Below are positions 1 through 8,939 of a stretch of DNA of 64,000 nt, in pieces. The notes beneath the pieces are model-generated. The model was not told the origin of the DNA and searched no databases. It saw only the letters and a program-made list of their open reading frames with translations. The position numbers were made by a program, and so were the translations under genes. The stretch comes from Dickeya zeae NCPPB 2538. GTDB lineage: Bacteria; Pseudomonadota; Gammaproteobacteria; Enterobacterales; Enterobacteriaceae. Each line of letters opens with the position of its first letter. Position 1 is the stretch's first letter. The stretch is taken from positions 2,738,964 through 2,802,963 of the forward strand of contig NZ_CM001977.1 of the NCBI RefSeq assembly GCF_000406165.1, in the 5' to 3' direction.

Positions 1-411
1 TTCCACCGCATCTGCCCCCGAGGGGCCGCAAAATTGCAGGCAGTACTGGCTTTCACCGCCCGGCAACAGCGCCAGCAAGGTTTCACAGAAGGCATCTTTT
101 AGCGGTGTGGTGAGATCCAGCGTGTGCATCGGCAGGCCCGATGCCAGAAATGCCTGAATGCTGGCAACAACCTCCGGATGGTTATGCCCCAGTGCCAGCG
201 TCCCCGCCCCTGCCAGACAATCCAGATACCGGTTGCCGTCCACATCCGTCACCCACACGCCCTGTGCTTGCTGGATGACCAGCGGTAATTTGCGCGGATA
301 ACTGCGCACATTGGATTCAAACCGTCTTTGACGCTCCAGATAATCGGCATTGGTTCTCTGCCCACTCTCCATGACCGCCGCATCCATTACCGCCCACTGT
401 GTCTCTGACAT
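1..411 (-). CDS. acsF: Diaminobutyrate-type class III aminotransferase, N-terminal part (probably AcsF of achromobactin synthesis)
   Basis: The first 137 codons are present; the gene runs off the left edge. The protein opens MSETQWAVMDAAVMES and carries the N-terminal features of PLP class III aminotransferases: a DVDGNRYLDC strand, the LAGAGTLALGHNHPEV segment and the start of the cofactor domain (CGPSGADAVE). The catalytic lysine lies outside the window. Enzymes of this type make 2,4-diaminobutyrate from aspartate semialdehyde and glutamate. In Dickeya, acsF heads the achromobactin siderophore operon. The start is ATG at 411 behind a GGAGGG ribosome site. A strong Fur box lies just upstream, so an iron-acquisition role is well supported. 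The acsF name rests on memory of the Dickeya locus; another diaminobutyrate aminotransferase is possible. Confidence 0.75.
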   Translation of the reverse strand, partial: MSETQWAVMDAAVMESGQRTNADYLERQRRFESNVRSYPRKLPLVIQQAQGVWVTDVDGNRYLDCLAGAGTLALGHNHPEVVASIQAFLASGLPMHTLDLTTPLKDAFCETLLALLPGGESQYCLQFCGPSGADAVE

Positions 412-429
412 CGCCTTCACCCTCCGTGA

Positions 430-455
430 TATTGATAATGACAATAATTATCATT
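430..455 (-). promoter_or_regulatory. Fur box of the acsF-type operon
   Basis: Arms TGATAAT (433-439) and ATTATCA (447-453) form a dyad around seven bases, close to the GATAATGATAATCATTATC Fur consensus. It lies 22 bp upstream of the siderophore-type aminotransferase start, where Fur-Fe2+ would block the promoter. Confidence 0.8.
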
Positions 456-618
456 AAGAATAGTGATACTCAAGTGTTATTTAAATGACAGTTTTCATAA
501 CCAAATCCTTACAAACACTGACGGAATGCTAACTAAGCGCAGGTGGCAAGAGGGTTTTTTTGCGGCAAAAACGGGGGCAAAATACATGAGGCGAGCAGGC
601 CGGACATGAGCTCATTTT

Positions 619-634
619 TGTGATGAATATCACA
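619..634. promoter_or_regulatory. Perfect CRP-type palindrome
   Basis: TGTGATGAATATCACA fits TGTGA-N6-TCACA exactly. It lies 208 bp upstream of the acsF-type start and downstream of the phn terminator, so the only nearby promoter it could serve is that of the siderophore operon. The distance is unusually long for class I activation. Direct evidence is the palindrome only. Confidence 0.5.
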
Positions 635-700
635 GTAAGCGATTGGGGAGTATTCGGGTGTATCGCTGCGATATCCCGCAAGGGGAATTGTCGGATGGGA

Positions 701-738
701 TAATAAAAATGCCGGTTCCCCTATAGAAAACCGGCATT
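701..738 (-). terminator. Rho-independent terminator of the phn transport operon
   Basis: Ten-base stem AATGCCGGTT/AACCGGCATT (708-717 with 729-738), followed on the minus strand by a T-rich run. It sits 58 bp after the phnE2 stop and closes the minus-strand operon. Confidence 0.85.
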
Positions 739-795
739 ATAACAAATAGATAAGTCAGTCAGCTCAGGATGACTGATGATGAGTGTGGCGATGAA

Positions 796-1692
796 TTAGT
801 GTGACGACGATTCCGGCTCAAACAACGGCAACGGTTTACCGATGATATAACGCTGGCGCAAATGGGCGGATAGCACATCCATAAGCATCACCACCACCAC
901 CAGAATCAGGGTGATGAACATCACCACATCCCAGTTCCATAGCCGCATGTTTTCGGCATACACCAGCCCGATACCACCCGCGCCGACAAACCCCAGCACG
1001 GCGGCGGAGCGCACATTCGACTCCATTTGGTAGAGGCTGAGCGCCAGAAAAGTTGGGAACGATTGGGTAAAAATACCGAAGCGGTGTTTTTGCAGGCTAT
1101 TAGCCCCCACCGCGCTCAACCCACGGCTCGGCGAACGCTCTACCGCTTCATGCCCTTCGGCGTACAGCTTGCCGAGCAAACCGGCATCCTGCATCAAAAT
1201 AGCCAGCGCACCGGAGAGCGGCCCCATGCCCACCGCCCGCACAAAAATAAGCCCCCATATCGCCATATCGATGCCGCGTAACACATCCAGCAAACGACGC
1301 ACCAGCAACGCCACCGGTCGCAATATCGGCGCGTGCATCACGTTACGGGCCGCCAGAAATGACAGGGGTAACGCCACCAATGTGGCCGTCAGCGTACCAG
1401 CGAACACAATCGCGATGGTGATAAATATCTGTGACAGGTAGTAGCCAAACGGCCAGTTGGCAAAGTCGTGCCACACGAACATGCGCATAAAATAGCGCCC
1501 TAATTCACCGAAGCCGCGCACCCACTGCTCGATGCTAATGCCGAAAAATACCAGAAACACCACGTAGTAAAGCAGTACGGCGGCCCCCGTCAGCCCGACA
1601 CGCCACAGATAACGGCGCTGCTGGCTGAATAGCTCGGGGTGTTGCTGTTTGATGGCGGCGATATCCGTCGACGCCAGCGAGGTCATGTTCAT
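796..1692 (-). CDS. phnE2: Phosphonate ABC transporter permease, second copy
   Basis: Inner-membrane permease of 298 residues, the last gene of the phnCDE1E2 unit. It has a cytoplasmic N-terminal stretch of about 30 residues, then several hydrophobic segments. An EAA-type loop lies near residues 180-205 (EAVERSPSRGLSAVGANS), the contact for the PhnC ATPase. The ending VGAGGIG plus a hydrophobic helix is typical of PhnE proteins. It is a diverged paralogue of the upstream gene, so the channel is probably a PhnE1-PhnE2 heterodimer. Its start overlaps the end of phnE1 by four bases (ATGA type), implying translational coupling. A terminator follows. Which copy is numbered 1 or 2 is a convention chosen here. 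Confidence 0.92.
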   Translation of the reverse strand: MNMTSLASTDIAAIKQQHPELFSQQRRYLWRVGLTGAAVLLYYVVFLVFFGISIEQWVRGFGELGRYFMRMFVWHDFANWPFGYYLSQIFITIAIVFAGTLTATLVALPLSFLAARNVMHAPILRPVALLVRRLLDVLRGIDMAIWGLIFVRAVGMGPLSGALAILMQDAGLLGKLYAEGHEAVERSPSRGLSAVGANSLQKHRFGIFTQSFPTFLALSLYQMESNVRSAAVLGFVGAGGIGLVYAENMRLWNWDVVMFITLILVVVVMLMDVLSAHLRQRYIIGKPLPLFEPESSSH

Positions 1693-2555
1693 TTACTCCC
1701 CTCCACTACCCGCTGTCGCAACCATCCGGACAGCGCATCCAGCATTGAAACCACTACAATAATCAGCAGCATGGTGATGCTGACCTGGTCGTAGCGGTCC
1801 AGTTTGATATTGGTCATCAGTTCCTGACCAATGCCCCCGGCCCCCACCAGCCCAAGAATGGTGGACTGGCGGAAGTTGATCTCCAGCCGCATAAAGCTGT
1901 AGGAGAGCACAATAGGTTTGACCTGCGGCCACAACCCGAAGCGCATGCGCTGTAATACGCTGGCACCACAGGCAGCCAGCCCGCGTACCGGCCGTTCCGA
2001 GGCGGTTTCGATCGCTTCATAAAACAGCTTGGTCAGGCTACCAATGGTGTGTAACGCCAGCGCCAGAAAACCGGGGATGACACCGATACCAAAGGCCATC
2101 ACAAACATCACTGCCCACGCCAGTTCCGGCATGGTGCGCAAAAACGCCACCAACGCACGGATAGTAAAACGCACCCCTGGCGGGCTCTGGGTATTTCCGG
2201 CAGCCAGAAAGCCCAGCACCACCGATGCCGCCACCGAGAATAACGTGGCCGCCAGCGCCAGGTTGAGCGTTTCCCAAATAAGCGGTAACTGGATAGGCAG
2301 GCGGTATCCCCAGTAAGCCAGTGACCCTTCGGTATGACCATCCGCCAATAACAGATGCCAGTGCAATACCGGCATCGTTTCCGACAGGTAGTCAAAAAAA
2401 TGGGGGAACGACGTCCACAGGGTGTTCAGATTAAATTCGGACAATTTGCCCGCGCCGATATACAGCACGGCCAGCACCAGCGCCCATGTCAGTGACTCGC
2501 GCTTTTGCTGCGTGCGTATGCGCTGGTAGTAGCGTTCAAAATCAGGGTTCAGCAT
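1689..2555 (-). CDS. phnE1: Phosphonate ABC transporter permease, first copy
   Basis: Inner-membrane permease of 288 residues with six or so hydrophobic segments and an EAA-type loop near residues 180-205 (EAIETASERPVRGLAACGAS). The VGAGGIGQEL motif near residue 238 is shared with the neighbouring permease and with PhnE of other enterobacteria. It works with PhnC and PhnD to import phosphonates. Its start follows phnD after 162 bp that contain a GC-rich hairpin, so it may be translated at lower abundance than the binding protein. It overlaps phnE2 by four bases. Confidence 0.92.
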   Translation of the reverse strand: MLNPDFERYYQRIRTQQKRESLTWALVLAVLYIGAGKLSEFNLNTLWTSFPHFFDYLSETMPVLHWHLLLADGHTEGSLAYWGYRLPIQLPLIWETLNLALAATLFSVAASVVLGFLAAGNTQSPPGVRFTIRALVAFLRTMPELAWAVMFVMAFGIGVIPGFLALALHTIGSLTKLFYEAIETASERPVRGLAACGASVLQRMRFGLWPQVKPIVLSYSFMRLEINFRQSTILGLVGAGGIGQELMTNIKLDRYDQVSITMLLIIVVVSMLDALSGWLRQRVVEGSK

Positions 2556-2676
2556 GCGTTTAGTCTGGATGGTGGAAAACAGATGAGCGGGTCGGCGTCG
2601 CCATAAAGCGAGAAAGGCATCCTGCCTGTGTTACCGTCCTCAATATCGCGCCATAATGCACCGCGGATTCAGCAAC

Positions 2677-2700
2677 GCGCCGGGAGCGATAGCCCGGCGC
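2677..2700 (-). promoter_or_regulatory. GC-rich intercistronic hairpin between phnD and phnE1
   Basis: Perfect eight-base stem GCGCCGGG/CCCGGCGC around an eight-base loop in the phnD-phnE1 gap, without a T run. Such hairpins after binding-protein genes often stabilise the upstream message and reduce read-through into permease genes. The function here is inferred. Confidence 0.6.
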
Positions 2701-2717
2701 AATACCGCTAAGCGTGC

Positions 2718-3650
2718 TTAACGGTTGCCTTTAGTCAGCTCGCGTTTCATCTCGATGATGGTTTTGTAGTCATCCACGCTGGCCGGGCCGATATGCTGTT
2801 TGCCACCGACCGCTTTGATGAAGCACTCGTGGTCTTCTTTATCCAGCTTATTCACCGCGGCGATCAACTTGGCTTTAAACGGCGCAGGCAAGGCGTTGCT
2901 CACCAGCACAGGACCGTTCGGGATCAACGGCGATTGCCAAATAATACGAATCTGCTTCATCAGGTCCGGGTGGTCCATACGGATCAGACGGCCAAACGCG
3001 CCGCTGGTATAACCGGTGTTGTAGTCACCGATCATCGATGCCCAGGTCACCGCACCATCAAACTGGCCGTTCAGCACACCGAGGATGTCCTGCTCGTGGC
3101 CACCGGAGAAGGTCACGCTGGAGAAAAAGTTGTTGTACTTGTTATCCGCATTACCGCCGAACTGCTGTTTAAACGCCTGATTAGGAATCAGGTAACCAGA
3201 GGTGGAATCCGGGTCGGCGAAACCAAACGCTTTGCCTTTCAGGTCTTCCAACTTCTGATAAGGGCTGTCGGCTTTGACGACTACCACCGAGTGGTAACCA
3301 CGCGACTGGTCTGCGTCATCCACCACGATACCGACGATATCCACCGCGTTCGGATCTTTGATGTACACCGACGCATACGATGAGGGCGACATGCTCAGCA
3401 CCAGATCAATCTTCTTACCCAACAGCCCCTGGATGACACCGGCGTAATCAGACGAGTTACGCATTTGCGTGTCCACGTTCAGCTCTTTATCCAGAAACTG
3501 TTTGACGCACTGGTTATCGCCGATTTGCTGGGTGGCGTTCTGCCCACCCAAAATGCCCAGGTTCAGGGTTTTCGGTGTTTCCGCGGCGAAGACGCTGGCG
3601 GACACTACCGCACCGGCCAGCAACGTGGTCAACGTAAAAGTTTTTTTCAT
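2718..3650 (-). CDS. phnD: Phosphonate ABC transporter periplasmic binding protein
   Basis: Periplasmic solute receptor of 310 residues. The chosen start (ATG at 3650, behind AGGCAAACCG) opens a classical signal peptide: MKK, a hydrophobic core and an AxA-type cleavage site at VFAAE. An upstream in-frame start would add 27 non-signal residues and is rejected. The mature protein has the PhnD features NLGILGGQNATQ, the serine-rich MSPSSYASVY segment and DPDSTSGYLIP, which line the phosphonate pocket in this family. It lies between phnC and the two permease genes. Confidence 0.93.
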   Translation of the reverse strand: MKKTFTLTTLLAGAVVSASVFAAETPKTLNLGILGGQNATQQIGDNQCVKQFLDKELNVDTQMRNSSDYAGVIQGLLGKKIDLVLSMSPSSYASVYIKDPNAVDIVGIVVDDADQSRGYHSVVVVKADSPYQKLEDLKGKAFGFADPDSTSGYLIPNQAFKQQFGGNADNKYNNFFSSVTFSGGHEQDILGVLNGQFDGAVTWASMIGDYNTGYTSGAFGRLIRMDHPDLMKQIRIIWQSPLIPNGPVLVSNALPAPFKAKLIAAVNKLDKEDHECFIKAVGGKQHIGPASVDDYKTIIEMKRELTKGNR

Positions 3651-3791
3651 CGGTTTGCCTATTTTGTCGTTATGCCAAGGTGATGTGATAGTCGAAAAGC
3701 CCCGCATCAGCGCTAGTGCATCCTTGCTCAAACGTCATCGTTAAACATCATTGTTAAAACCAACGGAGCACGGGTGATGCCAAACAGGGAA

Positions 3792-4682
3792 TTAATGAAC
3801 CGGTTGCAGGTCGTCGCCATACAAGGTACGCAGCAACCCGTCGGTCAACGCTGACGGCGAACCGTCAAACACAATGCGCCCTTGTGCGATGCCAATGGCC
3901 CGGGTGCAATATTCTTTCACCAGCTCGACCGAGTGCAGGTTGACGACCACGGTGATGCCGTTGTCACTCACCTGTCGCAACACGTCCATGATGCGACGGG
4001 TGTTTTTCGGGTCGAGGGAGGCGACCGGCTCGTCGGCCAGCAGGATTTTAGGGTTCTGCATCAATGCGCGGCAGATGGCAACACGCTGCATCTGGCCGCC
4101 AGACAGGTTTTCCGCCCGTTGCAACGCATGCGGCAACAGGTTCATCCATTGCAGCAGCCCAATGGCATGGGCGCGATCTTCGTCGGAAAACAGCTTGAAG
4201 AATGATTTCAGGGTCGAGGTTTGGCTCAGACGGCCCAGCAGTACGTTGGTCAGCACATCCAGTCGCGGCACCAGGCAGAAATCCTGAAAGATCATGCCGC
4301 ATTCGCTGCGCCACTGGCGCATCTGACGACGACTGAATTGCAGTACATCCTGCGTCTCGCCGTGCAGGTCGACCTGCGGCTGTGTGTCGACCTGTGATTG
4401 TGTATAGCGCAGAATTTGCCCTTCGCTGGCCGGGATCGTGCCGTTCATCACATGCAACAGGGTCGATTTACCTGCACCAGAACGACCAATCACCGCCACC
4501 ATTTCACCAGCGTGCAGGTCAAAATTGAGGTTCTCCAGCACCCGTTTCTGCTGCCCGGAATAGGCTTTGCACAACTGCCGTACTGACAGAATGGGAGACT
4601 GTGATTGCGCCTGGGGTTGATAGGTGTGCAGTTGGGTAGCGCTTTCGGATGCTAACAGTGCCTGTGCCATGGTTTTCGTCAT
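3792..4682 (-). CDS. phnC: Phosphonate ABC transporter ATP-binding protein
   Basis: ATPase of 296 residues that powers phosphonate import. Walker A is GRSGAGKST near residue 67, the signature is LSGGQMQRVAI near residue 195, and Walker B is ILLADEP followed by ASLD. The protein is about 30 residues longer than E. coli PhnC because of a Gln/Ser-rich N-terminus before the ABC domain (which begins at ILSVRQLCKAY). An internal start would be needed to match the usual length, but no better one was seen. It is first in its own transcription unit, 229 bp after phnP, behind a good Pho box. Confidence 0.93.
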   Translation of the reverse strand: MTKTMAQALLASESATQLHTYQPQAQSQSPILSVRQLCKAYSGQQKRVLENLNFDLHAGEMVAVIGRSGAGKSTLLHVMNGTIPASEGQILRYTQSQVDTQPQVDLHGETQDVLQFSRRQMRQWRSECGMIFQDFCLVPRLDVLTNVLLGRLSQTSTLKSFFKLFSDEDRAHAIGLLQWMNLLPHALQRAENLSGGQMQRVAICRALMQNPKILLADEPVASLDPKNTRRIMDVLRQVSDNGITVVVNLHSVELVKEYCTRAIGIAQGRIVFDGSPSALTDGLLRTLYGDDLQPVH

Positions 4683-4728
4683 CGTTTACGGTTAGTCAAC
4701 ACTATGGACGCTATTAAGCGCAGTGCAG

Positions 4729-4746
4729 ATGAACACTTGATGACAG
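4729..4746 (-). promoter_or_regulatory. Pho box upstream of phnC
   Basis: Minus-strand CTGTCATCAAGTGTTCAT: the first 7-mer matches CTGTCAT perfectly, followed by a 4-bp spacer and a second, weaker 7-mer. A possible -10 (TTAATA) lies 11 bases downstream, the usual distance for PhoB-activated promoters. This indicates phosphate-starvation control of phnCDE1E2 separately from phnF-P. Confidence 0.72.
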
Positions 4747-4911
4747 CTATGTGATTAGAAAATGAACATTGCAGGGGGCGGCGGCACAAGAGCGCGACAG
4801 CAACGTGCACGTTGGCAAGTCGATATCCTTACTTACCAACGCACACGGGGGGAAATGCCAGTAGGTGAGCAGCGTCGACAGACCCACTGCCCACAGTAGT
4901 GACACGACAGC

Positions 4912-5661
4912 TTACACCACAATCCACGCCCCATCGGCAGCGGCCTGTACACCCTCCGGCAGGGTGTTTTGCATCAGCCAGGCGTCGGTTTCATGGCTGA
5001 GGTGGGTCAGCCAGGTGTGTTCCGGACGTAACCACTCACGCACCTGCAATACGGTGTTCAGATCACTGTGATTGAGCGGTGGTGTGTCGCGCGGCGGCTG
5101 GGTGCAGTCCATCACCATATGCTCAAGCCGCTTACCCCGCAAAAACGCCAGGGTGTCATCCGGCAGGCCGCAGGTATCGGTTAAATACGCCACGGCATGG
5201 CGACCGGTTTCCAGCAGATAACCAAAGGTGGGTTTGGAATGATTCAGCGGCAGTGCCGTCACCCGTAACGCGCCCATCGCCACCGTCTGAAACGGCGTCA
5301 TCGCCGGTTGAAAATCCAGCCGTCGAGGATGTTTATACAAGTCATCGCAGCCCTGTTCATCCGGTGGGCCGAATACCGGGATCCGATCGCCGATGCCCCA
5401 ACGCAACGAAAACAGCCCCTGAACATGGTCGACGTGGTAATGCGTCAGCAGAATACGGCGGATTTCATTCACGCCAAAGCGCTGCTCCAGTTGCGTCACG
5501 CCTGCATCCAGCAAGGTCACCTCGCCATCACACCGAATCATCAGGCTGCTTGGTCCACGCCGAAAACGGGGATCCCGACGCGCACGTTCGCAGGCGATAC
5601 ACTGACAACCGGTCAACGGCACCTGCTGTGCGTCACCGGTGCCCATAAACATTAAATCCAT
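4912..5661 (-). CDS. phnP: Phosphoribosyl 1,2-cyclic phosphate phosphodiesterase
   Basis: Metallo-beta-lactamase-fold enzyme of 249 residues. It opens 5-phosphoribosyl 1,2-cyclic phosphate, the product released by C-P lyase, to ribose 1,5-bisphosphate. The metal motif THYHVDHVQG is near residue 75, PLNHSK near residue 150 and TDTCG near residue 175. An N-terminal cysteine cluster (CQCIAC) matches the structural zinc site of PhnP. It is the last gene of the phnF-P unit, four bases after phnN. No PhnO acetyltransferase gene is present between them, unlike in E. coli. Confidence 0.93.
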   Translation of the reverse strand: MDLMFMGTGDAQQVPLTGCQCIACERARRDPRFRRGPSSLMIRCDGEVTLLDAGVTQLEQRFGVNEIRRILLTHYHVDHVQGLFSLRWGIGDRIPVFGPPDEQGCDDLYKHPRRLDFQPAMTPFQTVAMGALRVTALPLNHSKPTFGYLLETGRHAVAYLTDTCGLPDDTLAFLRGKRLEHMVMDCTQPPRDTPPLNHSDLNTVLQVREWLRPEHTWLTHLSHETDAWLMQNTLPEGVQAAADGAWIVV

Positions 5662-5665
5662 AGCA

Positions 5666-6229
5666 TCACGTCCATTTTTCAGTCTCTCGTTTTTCAGCTG
5701 CCAGCAGGGTGTGGAACGCCTGTAGCGTCTGTGCCAGTGGTCCGTCGTTGTTCAGCCGTCGGCACGTCGCCGGGAGGATATCCATCGCATCGGCCCGTTG
5801 CAGCCGCAGCGCTATCTGCGCTTCATCTTCCCGCCCACGCTGGCGTAATCGCTGTGCCAGCACCGCCGCAGACACCTGCAAACACACTGGTAATAACCGG
5901 CTGCCATAACGCTGCTGTGCTTGCTGGTGGTGAGACCGGGAGCCGTTGACCACCACATCCAGCCCGGCGGATAACCAGTGATCGACTTCAATGCCGATAC
6001 CGTACTGATACTGGTGTGCCTGCCAGTGCAACGCGAACAGGTTGTGCTCACGCCGATAGGCAAACTCCGCCTCGCTCAGCGCAATGTGGTTCTCGCCCCC
6101 CGCCTGTGCCGGGCGGGTGATATACCGGTGCGCCACCAGCAGGCGCACTGGCTCGGTTTGCCGCAGGGCATCCAGCAGCGTGTCTTTGCCGGAGCCGGAC
6201 GCCCCGGTCAGCCAGATGAGCCTCGCCAT
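5666..6229 (-). CDS. phnN: Ribose 1,5-bisphosphate phosphokinase
   Basis: P-loop kinase of 187 residues that converts ribose 1,5-bisphosphate to PRPP, the last step by which phosphonate-derived phosphoribose re-enters metabolism. The Walker A motif GASGSGKDT is at residues 9-17, and the RYITRPAQAGGENH segment near residue 37 matches the guanylate-kinase-like substrate region of PhnN. Its start overlaps the phnM stop by one base, so translation is probably coupled. Confidence 0.93.
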   Translation of the reverse strand: MARLIWLTGASGSGKDTLLDALRQTEPVRLLVAHRYITRPAQAGGENHIALSEAEFAYRREHNLFALHWQAHQYQYGIGIEVDHWLSAGLDVVVNGSRSHHQQAQQRYGSRLLPVCLQVSAAVLAQRLRQRGREDEAQIALRLQRADAMDILPATCRRLNNDGPLAQTLQAFHTLLAAEKRETEKWT

Positions 6230-7380
6230 CAGAACACCTGCCGTCCCTGAGCCCAGACATGGCGGATTCGTACCTGCCCGTGGGTATGGTGCGCCAGCAC
6301 CAGATCGGCACGCCGACCCTCGGCTATCCGCCCCCGGTCGACGAGCCCGACCGCCTGCGCCGGATTGTCGCTGACCATCGCTACCGTCTGCGGCAAGGTA
6401 AAGCTATTGCGCTCATCGTCAGCGAGGCGAAACGCCGCATCCAGCAAACTGGCGGGATAATAGTCGGATGACAGAATATCCAGCAGCCCCAACTCCGCCA
6501 GATGAGACGCCGCCACATTGCCGGAGTGAGAACCGCCACGCACGATATTGGGTGCCCCCATCAGCACTTTCATGCCGCGGGTGTGCGAGGCCTGCGCCGC
6601 GATTTCCGTGGTAGGAAACTCGGCAATCACGCTACCCAGCGCCAGCGATTCATGTACATGGGCTTCGGTGGCGTCATCGTGACTGGCGAGCGCAATACCG
6701 CGCTTACGACAGTGAGCGGCAATCGCCAGTCGGTTTGGCGTTGACCAGCGTTCAGACAGCATGCGTTGCTCGGTTTCAAACGCATCCATCTCGGCATTGT
6801 TCAGGTGGTATTTCCCCTGATAGTACTCGCGGTATTTTTCCGGTGTCGCAAACTGCCGCTGCCCCGGCGAGTGGTCCATCAGCGACACCAGCGCTACTTC
6901 CGGGATATCCATCAGCGCTTCAAACAGCGGCAGGGTGGTGTCGTGCGGCAACTCACAGCGCAGATGCAGCAGGTGTTGCGCCCGGTTCACTCCTTGTTGC
7001 TGACTATGCACCACGGCGTCAATCATGCGCCGCAGGTTGTCGAGCCGGTGGCCACCGTCACGCACATCACCCACCGCCACCGCATCCAGCACCGTGGTAA
7101 TGCCGCTGGAGACAATCAGCGCATCGTGGCTGCTCATCGCCGAATGCGCTGGCCAGTCGACTTTCGGGCGCGGCATAAAAAACTTGTCCAGATTGTCGGT
7201 GTGCAGCTCGACTAATCCCGGCAACAGCCAGCCGCCCTCACCGTCCAGCGCCTGCGGCAGTTGGCTGGGCGTAGAAGAAAAGTCTTCAATCACGCCATCA
7301 CGCCAGGCCAGCGATCCGCTGACCACCTCGTTCGCCAACACCAGTTGGACATTATTGATTATCTGAGTCGTCGCACTCAT
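6229..7380 (-). CDS. phnM: Alpha-D-ribose 1-methylphosphonate 5-triphosphate diphosphatase
   Basis: Amidohydrolase-superfamily enzyme of 383 residues. It removes pyrophosphate from ribose-1-methylphosphonate 5-triphosphate to give the PhnJ substrate. Metal-site motifs are visible: LVELHTDNLDKFF near residue 56, the SSHDAL/VLDAVAVGDVRDGG segment, and ALASHDDATEAHV near residue 230. Length matches E. coli PhnM. It overlaps phnL by four bases and phnN by one, in the usual K-L-M-N order. Confidence 0.94.
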   Translation of the reverse strand: MSATTQIINNVQLVLANEVVSGSLAWRDGVIEDFSSTPSQLPQALDGEGGWLLPGLVELHTDNLDKFFMPRPKVDWPAHSAMSSHDALIVSSGITTVLDAVAVGDVRDGGHRLDNLRRMIDAVVHSQQQGVNRAQHLLHLRCELPHDTTLPLFEALMDIPEVALVSLMDHSPGQRQFATPEKYREYYQGKYHLNNAEMDAFETEQRMLSERWSTPNRLAIAAHCRKRGIALASHDDATEAHVHESLALGSVIAEFPTTEIAAQASHTRGMKVLMGAPNIVRGGSHSGNVAASHLAELGLLDILSSDYYPASLLDAAFRLADDERNSFTLPQTVAMVSDNPAQAVGLVDRGRIAEGRRADLVLAHHTHGQVRIRHVWAQGRQVF

Positions 7381-8099
7381 GCCGTAAGCTCCTGCGTGAC
7401 GGGTGCCATGTGGTGCAGGCGGTCCGCCACGCGGGCACGCACGTCTGCATCGTGGAAAATACCGACCACGGCGGCGCCACGCGCTCGCGCTTCTTCTATT
7501 AACCCCACCACCGCGTCGCGGTTGGCGGCATCCAGCGAAGCGGTCGGTTCATCGAGCAACAACACGGGATAGTCGGCGATAAAGCCACGGGCAATGTTGA
7601 CCCGCTGCTGCTCACCACCGGAAAAGGTGGCGGGGGCCAGCGTCCATAACCGGCGCGGGACGTTAAGGCGGGTCAGCAGTGCGCTGGCGCGTGCTTCACA
7701 CACCGCACGGTCTTCACCGCGTTCCAGCAGCGGCTGCATGACCACCTCCAGCGTCGAAATACGGGGGATCACCCGCAGAAATTGGCTGACCCAGCCGATG
7801 GTGTCGCGTCGTACCGCCAGTATCTGCCGGGCCGGGGCCGTCACCAGGTCCACCCACGTATCACGATGGCGTACCCACACCTGCCCGCTATCCGGCTGAT
7901 AGTTGGCGTATAAAGAGCGCAACAGCGTGGATTTGCCACTGCCGGAGTGCCCATGCAACACCACACACTCCCCCGCCGATACCGTCAGGCTGGCCTGATG
8001 TAACACCGGCAGCCGGGCGGCATGCTGGTTATGCAGAACAAAGGTTTTACTCAAATTTTCCACGCGCAGAATGGTCATGGATGTGCCTTCGGTTGTCAT
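7377..8099 (-). CDS. phnL: C-P lyase complex ABC-type protein PhnL
   Basis: ABC-ATPase-like subunit of 240 residues required for C-P lyase action and not for transport. The family acts with PhnGHI when the nucleoside triphosphate is coupled to the phosphonate. Walker A GHSGSGKST, the signature FSGGEQQRVNIARG and Walker B LLLDEPTASLD are present. The start at 8099 has GAGGTG four bases ahead; an alternative ATG at 8078 would begin MTILRVENLSKTF and matches the E. coli length more closely. It overlaps phnM by four bases. Confidence 0.92.
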   Translation of the reverse strand: MTTEGTSMTILRVENLSKTFVLHNQHAARLPVLHQASLTVSAGECVVLHGHSGSGKSTLLRSLYANYQPDSGQVWVRHRDTWVDLVTAPARQILAVRRDTIGWVSQFLRVIPRISTLEVVMQPLLERGEDRAVCEARASALLTRLNVPRRLWTLAPATFSGGEQQRVNIARGFIADYPVLLLDEPTASLDAANRDAVVGLIEEARARGAAVVGIFHDADVRARVADRLHHMAPVTQELTA

Positions 8100-8123
8100 A
8101 GTTCACCTCATCGCCAGTTGCGC

Positions 8124-8939
8124 TTATCCCAGCACCGACGACACCAGTAACTGGGTATAAGGATGATGCGGATCATCCAGCACCCGGTCGGTCAGGCCAC
8201 TTTCCACGACCTTGCCCTCACGCATCACCAACAGCCGATGCGCCAGCAGGCGCGCCACACCGAGGTCATGGGTCACAATCACCACCGCCAGCCCCAGGTC
8301 GCGTACCAGCGTGCGCAGCAGATCCAGCAACCGCGCCTGTACCGACACATCCAGCCCGCCGGTCGGTTCATCCATAAACACCAGCTTCGGGTGGGTCACC
8401 AGATTGCGGGCAATTTGCAATCGTTGCTGCATCCCACCGGAAAAAGTGGTGGGCAGGTCATCCAGCCGCGACAGCGGGATTTCCACGTCCTGTAGCCACT
8501 GCCCGGCCTGACGGCGAATATCGCCGTAGTGGCGAGCGCCGACCGCCATCAACCGTTCGCCGATGTTACCGCCCGCTGACACGCGGGGCCGTAACCCGTC
8601 CATCGGGTGCTGGTGTACCACCCCCCATTCGGTGCGTAACAGGCGGCGGCGGTCGCTTTCGCTCATGGCGTATAACGAGCGGCCCTGATAATCAATCTGC
8701 CCAGCCTGCGGTGTCAGCCGGGCGGAAATCGCCCGCAACAGCGTGGTTTTACCAGAGCCGGATTCACCGACAATGCCCAGCACCTCACCGGGATAGAGAT
8801 CGAACGACACCTCACTAAACCCTTTACCGGGGGCGTACAGGTGGGTCAGATTACGCACCTGCAACAGCGGCGCGTCATCACCGGTTTCCACGATGAGCCT
8901 GCCCGCCTGCTCCACCGCCGCGTGATCAATGTGATTCAT
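8124..8939 (-). CDS. phnK: C-P lyase complex ABC-type protein PhnK
   Basis: ABC-ATPase-like subunit of 271 residues that docks on the C-P lyase core complex. Walker A GESGSGKTT, the signature FSGGMQQRLQIARN, Walker B LVFMDEPTGGLD and a C-terminal DPHHPYTQLLVSS tail match PhnK. The start chosen is ATG at 8939, behind AGGAGG eight bases away; a further in-frame start eight codons upstream has no comparable ribosome site. The gene overlaps the 3' end of phnJ by 14 bases. Confidence 0.93.
   Translation of the reverse strand: MNHIDHAAVEQAGRLIVETGDDAPLLQVRNLTHLYAPGKGFSEVSFDLYPGEVLGIVGESGSGKTTLLRAISARLTPQAGQIDYQGRSLYAMSESDRRRLLRTEWGVVHQHPMDGLRPRVSAGGNIGERLMAVGARHYGDIRRQAGQWLQDVEIPLSRLDDLPTTFSGGMQQRLQIARNLVTHPKLVFMDEPTGGLDVSVQARLLDLLRTLVRDLGLAVVIVTHDLGVARLLAHRLLVMREGKVVESGLTDRVLDDPHHPYTQLLVSSVLG

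Noticed and set aside
4810..4841. Inverted repeat CGTTGGCAAG/CTTACCAACG between phnP and phnC
   Set aside because: It has a mismatch and no T run on the minus strand, so it is not a convincing terminator.
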